Shown piece after piece: positions 24,295 through 31,733 of a stretch of DNA of 64,000 bases. Where the stretch lies: assembly GCA_030377865.1 (NCBI GenBank), contig JAUCGA010000007.1:1-64000 (forward strand), written 5' to 3'. The notes below the pieces were generated by a model. It searched no databases. It saw only the letters and a program-made list of their open reading frames with translations, and was not told the origin of the DNA. Within the stretch, counting starts at the first letter, position 1. Every line of letters starts with the position of its first letter. The position numbers and the translations under genes were made by a program. Origin of the DNA: Anaerolineales bacterium HSG25 (lineage in GTDB: Bacteria; Chloroflexota; Anaerolineae; 4572-78; J111).

Positions 24295-24389
24295 GTCGAA
24301 GGGGACTGGCTTCGGCAGGTTCAGCCAACGATTTTTGGGAGATTTTAAAAGTTGGAACTGCCTAAGTAAAGAACTATTCGCAGAGGCAA

Positions 24390-25142
24390 CTACCGGTACT
24401 GCCGGTTACACAGAGAGCAGGTGAGGCAATGGTCAATAATAACTTGACGACAGGTTATATCTTCAGCAATATACTGTAAACAGGTTAAATTTCGGATAAT
24501 AATCTGTTTTCGTCCGCCTACAACCAACTTATTATGCTTCCATTGACTTAAAATCCGGCTAACCATGTGTAGGGTTGTACCGGTCATTTCGGCAATCTCT
24601 TGGCGAGAGAGGGGGAAGTCGATTAAAATACCCTCCTCAACCCGACGACCCATTTGGTGAGCCAACCGGATTAAGGCATGGGCTGTCCGTTGTTCCACCG
24701 TTTCGGTGGCTAAACATCGGTAGGCATTTTGTAGCTGTTCTACTTGAGATAAAAGTTGTAGCTGTATATTAGTAGCTAATTGAGGATAACGCGCCAATAG
24801 CTGTTGGATAATTTCACACGGCCATGCAAACAGTAGGGAATCCTCAATCGCTTGAGCCGATGCACTGTAATGCGTTCCTTGAACTGTTGCCAAATTTCCG
24901 ATACCTCGTCCAGGGCCAACATATTGAAAAATAACTTGTTGACCTGACATGCCTAACTGGATTATCCGAAAACGGCCATCCATAACCACAAAAAAGGTGG
25001 TGGCAACATCACCTTGGTTAAGGGCATAATCATTCTGTTTTATTGTGTGGGGGTAGGAGGCAGAAACAATAACTTCTAAATCTCTTTCGGCCAAATTATC
25101 AAACAGACCAACTTGCTGTAAAACTTCGTTATCCAAGAGCAT
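24390..25142 (-). CDS. CRP/FNR-family transcription regulator with C-terminal cysteine cluster
   Basis: An effector-binding beta-roll (about residues 10-125), a dimer helix (128-150) and a winged helix-turn-helix (LSRQEIAEMTGTTLHMVSRIL, about 179-199) identify a CRP/FNR protein. The cAMP-binding Glu and Arg are not conserved: GRGIGNLATVQGTHYSASAQ stands where FGE-and-RSA is expected. The C terminus carries Cys231, Cys239, Cys242 and Cys245 in a C-x7-C-x2-C-x2-C pattern, with Cys221 nearby; this recalls Bacillus-type Fnr, whose iron-sulfur cluster is held by C-terminal cysteines. The frame extends upstream to 25382, but family similarity starts at the ATG 25142 and the extension crosses a hairpin and the neighbouring gene. 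It lies just downstream of the giant Calx-beta gene. Confidence 0.85.
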   Translation of the reverse strand: MLLDNEVLQQVGLFDNLAERDLEVIVSASYPHTIKQNDYALNQGDVATTFFVVMDGRFRIIQLGMSGQQVIFQYVGPGRGIGNLATVQGTHYSASAQAIEDSLLFAWPCEIIQQLLARYPQLATNIQLQLLSQVEQLQNAYRCLATETVEQRTAHALIRLAHQMGRRVEEGILIDFPLSRQEIAEMTGTTLHMVSRILSQWKHNKLVVGGRKQIIIRNLTCLQYIAEDITCRQVIIDHCLTCSLCNRQYR

Positions 25143-25215
25143 GAATACCGATATTAGCCCCTTTTGCAAAAATTTCTTTGTACCGTAATTAGTTCGTTGG
25201 TCTGTATTATAAACG

Positions 25216-25252
25216 AATATCCCCAGCCAAGAAAACTTGGACTGGGGATATT
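25216..25252 (-). terminator. Hairpin after the Calx-beta gene
   Basis: AATATCCCCAG-CAAG pairs with CTTGG-CTGGGGATATT around a short A loop, 60 bases after the stop of the 2040-codon gene. The T-tract is weak. Confidence 0.65.
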
Positions 25253-25311
25253 TGATAATAACATTAAATTGTTGACGGCCTTTTTGTTGAATCGCTGAAT
25301 CACTGAATCGT

Positions 25312-28300
25312 TCAATGCCCGTTGATGATGAAGAAACGGCTGTCCGTACCGACATTGCCCTTATCATACGCGGTAACATCAAGTCGATATAACCCGTTGG
25401 TTAATTTATCCCAATCAAAGGTATAATTTGGGGGATTTTCAGAATCACTAGCCGCCTTGGGAGAACGACATGGGTTCCCTCCAAAAGCACAATAAGGTGG
25501 GCCATAATCCATACGGCTCCAAATAATTTCACCCGTAGCAACATGAACAATTTCAAAACTGACCCACTCCTCATTAGAGAACGCAGGTGTTGTGGTAGCT
25601 GAAAACTGTGATTCGATAGTCGTAGTCATACCATCATTAATAACCTCATAATCTACAGCAGGTGTGGTAATTGATATGGTCAACCCAGTTGATATCACAG
25701 GTACGACTGGCGCTCCATAAGAACAGGTATGTGACTGAATCTTTGGATCACCACCATCGCCAACAAAATAACGAATAATAAACGTATCATCACGAATTTC
25801 AGGTGTTGTTGTATACCGATAGGTGGTAGTAAAAAGATGTTTGTTACCAGAGACAATTTTTTTGTTGAATGGTTGACTAAAATTATAGAGTATATAGGTA
25901 GGATAGCTTGTAGTATCAATGGCCCCAGTAATGGTTGGACTAGCACTAAGGGTTGGGGAATATTCATTCAGGAGAGTTGATCTGTACGCGATGAGATTGC
26001 CGGCGACTAAGGTAATCGTGGCAGTGTAGTTGTTTTTGGCCTCAATAATTGTTGTAGTGGTCGAAGCTAATTGGGTCGTAGTGATGGTAAACTTGACCTG
26101 ATGACATTCTGAAACTGGAGCAGTGGTTTCATTATCAAGAATAACCACCGGAACAGTATCGGGTGTGCCTAACGTAGCCGCCACAGGTGAACTTAACGTC
26201 ACCGTGAACAATAACAATTTGTCACCATCGAATACAGTATCATCCGTAATCGGAATAGTAAAATTTCCCGAAAGTCCCGCAGAAATGGTCAAACTGGTGT
26301 TACGGGCTTGATAATCAGTGCTGTCCAGTGCGGTACCATTACTGGTAGTATACGTTATCACAACAGGATGAATAGAGGCATGGCTCAAGGTTACGTCGAT
26401 ACTAGCTGGGCCACCGTTCTCAGCGACATTAAATCCGTTACTGGCAAATTGAACCGTCGGCTCATTATCCTGAATTGTCACTGTGGTGCTGTTTGGTGAA
26501 CCAAGTGTGGCATTAGTTGGATTGCTTAAGTTAATCGTGAAATCTTCGGACGATTCAGCAGTAGTGGCATCGTCCATAATCGGCACAGTAATGTCTTGAC
26601 TTGTCTCGCTGGAATTAAAGGTCAGCGTGCCGGTGGTAACAGTATAATCACTGCCGCTGAGGGCCGCGCCATCGTTAGTCGCATAATCAACCGTTATAGT
26701 ATTACCCGAAGCAGGACTAAGAGTAACTTGCACGATGACAGAACCATCTCCCTCGGCGACGGTATAATTAGCGGCGGCAAATTGGAGTTGCGGGGGCGGG
26801 GTAACATCATCATTCACAATAGTGATGGTGGCACTGTCCGGCGAACCTAGCGTCGCTTTGTTTGGGTTACTCAAGGCAAAAGAGAACGTTTCATTTGATT
26901 CAATCGCGCCATCATTAAAGATAGTCACTGGAACGGTCATGACGGTTTGTCCGGGGGCAAAGGTAACAGAACCGCTGGCTATATTGTAGTCAATGCTAAC
27001 GTTGGCTGACCCGTCGGCGGTAGCATAGTTAACGGTCACGGTGGTCAACGCCGGAGCGCTGAGTTGAATCTCTAGATTAACTGTTCCACCGGCTTCGTTG
27101 ACACTGTAGGTACTGTTACTCAGATAGACGGACGGAATATCATCATTCACAATGGTCAGCGTTGCTGAGACAGGTGAGCCAAGGGTGGCACTGATTGGGT
27201 TGCTCAGGCTAAGATAGCAGGTTTCGTCATTTTCAATGACGGTCTCAACTCCAAGCGGGATGGTCAGCGTTTGACTGATTTGACTCGGAATGAAGGTCAA
27301 TGTGCCGCTAGTAGTAGTGTAATCACTCCCCGCCGAGGCCGTACCATCACTAGTGGCATAATCAACATTAATGGTGGCGTTGACCGCTTTACTGAGTGTC
27401 ACCTCAACCTGAACGGAGCCGATATCCTCGTTTTGGCTATAGCTACTAGCGGTCAACTGAATAGTCGGCGTATCCTCATCAACAATTGTCACCAGAGTTG
27501 AAACCGGTGTCCCCATGTCCATGCCAGTTGGATTGCCCAAATTAACGAAAAAGGTGCGATCCGGTTCAATGTTCAGGTTGTCAATAATAGGCACAGAGAT
27601 TGTTTGAACTATTTGGCCTGGGGCAAAAGTTAGGATACCTGTCGTGTTACTGTAATCGATCCCGGCGATGGCACTGTTATTAGTGGTACTGTAGGCAATC
27701 GTGGTGACGATGCTGGCCGGTATATCGAGTGTCACGGTGATAGTCGCCATGCCGCCATTTTCCATGACACTGTAACTGGCACTTGAAAACTGAGCGGTAG
27801 GTGTATCATTATCCAAAATCGTCGCTTTGGCCGTGTCAGGCAGTCCTAATGTGGCGCTGATTGGGTTACTCAGCACAACATCAAAACTCTCTATCGTTTC
27901 AGTGTCAGAGTCGTCGATGATTGGCACGGTAAAGGTCTGGACCGTTTGAGCGGGGGCAAAGGTAAGCGTGCCAACACTGTTAGTGTAGTCGCTCCCAACC
28001 GTCGCCGAATCATCGCTGGTGCTATAATCGACCAGCACCGGATAAGGAGCGCTACTGTTCAAGGTAACGGTCAACGGGGCTAGGCCGATAGATTCCGGCA
28101 CACTATAAGGGAAAATTGTGCTATCAAACTGAACGAGTACCGTGTCATCCTCATTGATAGAAACAAGGGTCACATTGGGTGAACCGACATTCAGGTTGGT
28201 GTAGTTGCTCAACTGCAAGACAAAGGTTTCAATCGATTCAATCACGACATCATCAGTGATGACAATGGCAATAGTCTGCTCGGCTTGACCGGGAAGAAAG

Positions 28301-31300
28301 GTCACCGTTTGACTAATCGGCAGGTAGTCAGCTCCAGCTGAGGCAGTACCATCTGATGAACTGAGTTTTACCGTACCAGTCACAATGGTCGGTTTATTGA
28401 GCATAAGTTTGATACTACTGGTCACACTGTTTTCATTAAAGATGTAGGCGGGTTGATCAAACCACACTTCGGGATGAGTATCATCATCCACAATGGTGAC
28501 GATGGTTTGGTCAACGGGGCCTAATATCGCGTTAAGTGGTGCGCTCAAGGTGACGGTGAAGGTTTCATTCGGCTCGACAGTTGGAGAATCGCTAATTGGG
28601 ATGGTAAATGTTTGGCTGAGTTGGCCTGTTGGAATGATAACGATACCACTCAGTCCAGTGTAGTCACTACCAGCTAGAGCAGAGCCATCATCGGTTTGAT
28701 AGGTCACAGAAGTTGGCGCGCCGGACACGGTCGTCAAGGTGACAGCCAGAGTCACCATGCCATTGTTTTCTGGTACGGTATAGCTGTTTTGCTCAAACTG
28801 AACCGTAGGTTGATTGTCGTTATCCACAATGTTCAGAGAGGTAGTAATGGGTGTGCCGAGGTTTAAGTCGGTGGGATTATATAACTGCAAAATCACCTGC
28901 TCGCCCAGTTCATGGAGCAGGTCATCATAAATCGAGATAGTTACGGCTTGACTGGTTTGGCCGGGCGGAAATACCAACATGCTGTCGAGCAAGCTGTAAT
29001 CAACTCCGGTTTGAGCGGTTCCGGCTGAGACGGTTAACGCAATAGTGGTCGTTAAGGCCGATGGTTCACTCAATATGACCAACAGTGAGGTTGTTAGAAC
29101 GGATTCATTAACAAAGTACTGGTCGGTATCAAACTGAACCTGCGGCGAAGGGTCATTGTCAAGAATGGAGACGGTTGTGGTGGTGATTGAGCCAAGTAGG
29201 GCATCAACCGGATTCGATAATGATAGCTGAAGCGATTCGGTTGCTTCATCAAGCAGGTCATCAATAATCGGGATGGTAATGGTTAAACGGGTTTGATTCG
29301 GGGCAAAGGTGAGTGTTCCTGTGGTGGTGGTATAATCATCACCGAAAAGGGCAGTGCCATTTTCGGTCTGGTAATCCACGCTAACCGGCAGGCCTGATGG
29401 AGTGCGTAAAGTGACAGGAATCAAAGCCAAATCATTCTCATCAACAGAATAATCCGTTTGGGTAAATTCAACTCGAGGAGGACCATCGTCGTCGAGAATG
29501 GTCATGGTGGTTGAATCAAGCGAGCCGATTATTGCCCCGTCCGGTTGGCTCAAACTAAATTGAACCGTTTCGTCGATTTCTTGCTGACTATCATCAAGCA
29601 CGCTGACAACAATAGAGGCGGTAGTCTGTCCGGCAGAAATGGTTAGTTGTTCATTCGTAACACTGTAATCCAACTCCGAGGTAGCTGTACTGTTGCTAAT
29701 TGAATAAGCGACAAACACATCATGTCCGACAGTAGTGCTTAGGGTGACGGCAATCATGCTTTGTCCTGCGTTCTCCATGACTGAGTAAGTCGATTGGGTG
29801 AAGGCTATTTCTGGCAAATCATCACTGCGAATCACCACTTGCGCGGGATTGGGTGTACCGAAGCGGGCATTTTCTACATTGGTCAGATTGACAAAGAAGT
29901 TTCGGTCGGGTTCGGGGAGGTTATTATCCATTAGTAACACTGTATCAGTTTGAACCGTCTGCCCCAACTGAAATGTAACTTGTCCCTGACGGGCGATATA
30001 ATCAAGACCGGCGATGGCGGTGTCATCCACAGTGTTGTATGTGCCAACAACCACCAATCCAGAGGGAGCACTTAAGGTCATGGTGATAATGGCGGTGCCG
30101 GTTCCTTCTTGGGCCAAATAGCTCGGCTGACTAAACTGAAGCATCGGGGCAGAATCATCATCAGAAATAAGCAGACTGGCTGGGTTAGTCCCACCTATAG
30201 AGGCACCGACTGGATTGCTCAAAATTAACGTAGCGACTTCTTGAGCTTCATCCAACAAATCAGCCAAAATCGGTACAGTAAAAGAGGCTGTGGTTTCTCC
30301 GGCGGCAAAAATTAGCTGATCTTGGGTTAGGGTGTAATCTTGTCCAGCGATAGCAGTTTCATCTTGAGTAGTATAATAAACCGTAACCGGAGACACGGAA
30401 GCAAAAGATAGGTTAACTTGAATAATGGCCGCGACCTCTCCTTCGTGTACGGTGAAGACAGGTTGAGCAAAGGTCAAAATCGGCTGAGGGATAGAGGTCG
30501 GTTTTTTGGTTGAATCGCTCGTGGGAATAGCTGTTGCGGGAGGGATAGGTGGAATACCTGTCACGGGTGGCACAACTGTAGCCGGAGGGGGCGTAAATAC
30601 TGTTGTTGGCGGAACAACAACAGATGGTGCGACGGTAGGTGCAGATGTAGTCGTGGCAATAGCTGTTGGTCCGGCAGGGGTTGCGGAAGCAATGGCTGTT
30701 GGTCCGGCAGGGGTTGCGGAAGCAATGGCTGTTGGTCCGGCAGGGGTTGCGGAGGCAATGGCTGTTGGTCCGGCAGGGGTTGCGGAGGCAATGGCTGTTG
30801 GTCCGGCAGGGGTTGCGGAGGCAATGGCTGTTGGTCCGGCAGGGGTTCCAACGGCTGTCGAAACATCCGTCGGATTGGCGGCCACAGGGGTCGATACTGG
30901 GGTGCCAGGTGGTCGATTGGGCGTGGTAGAACTACCCGATTGAGGTGTTTGTGTACCAAAACCATTGCTACCTGTATCACCATTCGCAGTAGAATTTGGG
31001 GTGGCGGTTAGAACCACAACTTTCGGGGTTGGGGTTAAATTTAACATGCTTAAAGGGGTGGGAGTCAAATAAAACTGTATGATTGGGTTGGGTAATAAAG
31101 CAATATTAAAACGACTGTCTGCATCTGGTGTTTGAGTTGTTCGCAGGCGTAGCTCATCAAGAGCGGCTTCTTCAATAATACCGTCTAAATCTAAAGGAGC
31201 GACAACTAAATCGCCCATGTCAGAGTAGTTAGCACGGTCATCAGCTAACATGCTGGCACTAATCTGCTTGGGAGTAATGGTCATTAATGCTGTTTGCGAC

Positions 31301-31434
31301 GAACAAAAAATACAGCTACAACTAATTAACAAAAACAGTATTGTTAACCAACGGAATTTGATGATTCTCCGTTTGTTTCGCATCCAGTTGCCCGCTTCAT
31401 TTTGGGCTTCATTTTCAGCAGTTTGGGATGACAT
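25312..31434 (-). CDS. Giant exported Calx-beta repeat protein, 2040 aa
   Basis: An exported, probably surface-attached protein. A basic segment and hydrophobic helix with a possible lipobox (LLIS followed by Cys) precede a Thr/Pro-rich linker that includes five consecutive AGPTAIASATP units. Then come 13 Calx-beta domains of about 105 residues, each opening like VQFxxxxYxVxENxG and containing GTAxxGxDYT and the FxVxLSNP segment. Calx-beta domains bind Ca2+ in adhesins and exchangers. The last 260 residues form a different, Thr-rich beta-type region with scattered cysteines that I do not recognise. AGAGGTG just upstream supports the ATG at 31434 even though this leaves a 17-residue polar leader before the signal. 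It is followed by the FNR-like regulator and preceded by a sensor kinase on the same strand. Confidence 0.9.
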   Translation of the reverse strand: MSSQTAENEAQNEAGNWMRNKRRIIKFRWLTILFLLISCSCIFCSSQTALMTITPKQISASMLADDRANYSDMGDLVVAPLDLDGIIEEAALDELRLRTTQTPDADSRFNIALLPNPIIQFYLTPTPLSMLNLTPTPKVVVLTATPNSTANGDTGSNGFGTQTPQSGSSTTPNRPPGTPVSTPVAANPTDVSTAVGTPAGPTAIASATPAGPTAIASATPAGPTAIASATPAGPTAIASATPAGPTAIASATPAGPTAIATTTSAPTVAPSVVVPPTTVFTPPPATVVPPVTGIPPIPPATAIPTSDSTKKPTSIPQPILTFAQPVFTVHEGEVAAIIQVNLSFASVSPVTVYYTTQDETAIAGQDYTLTQDQLIFAAGETTASFTVPILADLLDEAQEVATLILSNPVGASIGGTNPASLLISDDDSAPMLQFSQPSYLAQEGTGTAIITMTLSAPSGLVVVGTYNTVDDTAIAGLDYIARQGQVTFQLGQTVQTDTVLLMDNNLPEPDRNFFVNLTNVENARFGTPNPAQVVIRSDDLPEIAFTQSTYSVMENAGQSMIAVTLSTTVGHDVFVAYSISNSTATSELDYSVTNEQLTISAGQTTASIVVSVLDDSQQEIDETVQFSLSQPDGAIIGSLDSTTMTILDDDGPPRVEFTQTDYSVDENDLALIPVTLRTPSGLPVSVDYQTENGTALFGDDYTTTTGTLTFAPNQTRLTITIPIIDDLLDEATESLQLSLSNPVDALLGSITTTTVSILDNDPSPQVQFDTDQYFVNESVLTTSLLVILSEPSALTTTIALTVSAGTAQTGVDYSLLDSMLVFPPGQTSQAVTISIYDDLLHELGEQVILQLYNPTDLNLGTPITTSLNIVDNDNQPTVQFEQNSYTVPENNGMVTLAVTLTTVSGAPTSVTYQTDDGSALAGSDYTGLSGIVIIPTGQLSQTFTIPISDSPTVEPNETFTVTLSAPLNAILGPVDQTIVTIVDDDTHPEVWFDQPAYIFNENSVTSSIKLMLNKPTIVTGTVKLSSSDGTASAGADYLPISQTVTFLPGQAEQTIAIVITDDVVIESIETFVLQLSNYTNLNVGSPNVTLVSINEDDTVLVQFDSTIFPYSVPESIGLAPLTVTLNSSAPYPVLVDYSTSDDSATVGSDYTNSVGTLTFAPAQTVQTFTVPIIDDSDTETIESFDVVLSNPISATLGLPDTAKATILDNDTPTAQFSSASYSVMENGGMATITVTLDIPASIVTTIAYSTTNNSAIAGIDYSNTTGILTFAPGQIVQTISVPIIDNLNIEPDRTFFVNLGNPTGMDMGTPVSTLVTIVDEDTPTIQLTASSYSQNEDIGSVQVEVTLSKAVNATINVDYATSDGTASAGSDYTTTSGTLTFIPSQISQTLTIPLGVETVIENDETCYLSLSNPISATLGSPVSATLTIVNDDIPSVYLSNSTYSVNEAGGTVNLEIQLSAPALTTVTVNYATADGSANVSIDYNIASGSVTFAPGQTVMTVPVTIFNDGAIESNETFSFALSNPNKATLGSPDSATITIVNDDVTPPPQLQFAAANYTVAEGDGSVIVQVTLSPASGNTITVDYATNDGAALSGSDYTVTTGTLTFNSSETSQDITVPIMDDATTAESSEDFTINLSNPTNATLGSPNSTTVTIQDNEPTVQFASNGFNVAENGGPASIDVTLSHASIHPVVITYTTSNGTALDSTDYQARNTSLTISAGLSGNFTIPITDDTVFDGDKLLLFTVTLSSPVAATLGTPDTVPVVILDNETTAPVSECHQVKFTITTTQLASTTTTIIEAKNNYTATITLVAGNLIAYRSTLLNEYSPTLSASPTITGAIDTTSYPTYILYNFSQPFNKKIVSGNKHLFTTTYRYTTTPEIRDDTFIIRYFVGDGGDPKIQSHTCSYGAPVVPVISTGLTISITTPAVDYEVINDGMTTTIESQFSATTTPAFSNEEWVSFEIVHVATGEIIWSRMDYGPPYCAFGGNPCRSPKAASDSENPPNYTFDWDKLTNGLYRLDVTAYDKGNVGTDSRFFIINGH
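30655..30850. repeat. 33-bp tandem repeat within the Calx-beta gene
   Basis: About five to six near-identical 33-base units (GCTGTTGGTCCGGCAGGGGT and on) encode the AGPTAIASATP linker. Only a/g changes separate most units, indicating recent expansion. Copy number is a likely source of strain variation. Confidence 0.92.
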
Positions 31435-31733
31435 TACACCTCTTCCAATGTTAATGCCTACATTTTGGAAGTCCTAGATATTAACTATTTTTAGGCTGTT
31501 AAAAACAGTTAATATCAGTACACTGCAATCAAGAAAATTTGGACACAGATAAACACGGATTTCAAAAAGCATCCGTGAAAATTTATAAAAATCTGTATCC
31601 CATAATCTTTAATTGTGATTTCGTTGCGGTCTACTGAATATATAGTCCTATTAAACCAAGAATGGTTACGGAATAGTTTAGACCAATTAATAGTATAGAA
31701 AAGTCACTCAAAAAATTCAACTTGTATGATTTA
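31435..31733. other. Intergenic region with two palindromes
   Basis: Contains GATATTAACT/AGTTAATATC (31477-31516) and a GGACACAGAT...ATCTGTATCC inverted repeat (31541-31600) with inner AACACGGAT/ATCCGTG arms, a dispersed type of palindrome. No gene. Confidence 0.7.

Larger units (their letters stand above)
23966..24389. other. 424-bp convergent intergenic region with stacked palindromes
   Basis: Lies between convergent genes. It carries three consecutive hairpins (23979-24055) and MITE-like copy 4 (24204-24294) inserted in a CCTGAGCCTGTCGAAGGGG-type palindrome. No gene is seen. Confidence 0.75.

Noticed and set aside
25143-25382. Longer start of the FNR-like regulator
   Set aside because: The extra 80 residues overlap the end of the Calx-beta gene and a hairpin, and the CRP domain starts after them.
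30655-30850. CRISPR-like array of 33-bp units
   Set aside because: Units are directly adjacent without spacers and are in frame in a coding sequence; there are no cas genes.
30506-30943. Long plus-strand frame (145 codons) with repeated VGPAGVAEAMA units
   Set aside because: It is the complement of the 33-bp repeat in the Calx-beta gene; repeat DNA without stops gives open frames on both strands. No ribosome site.
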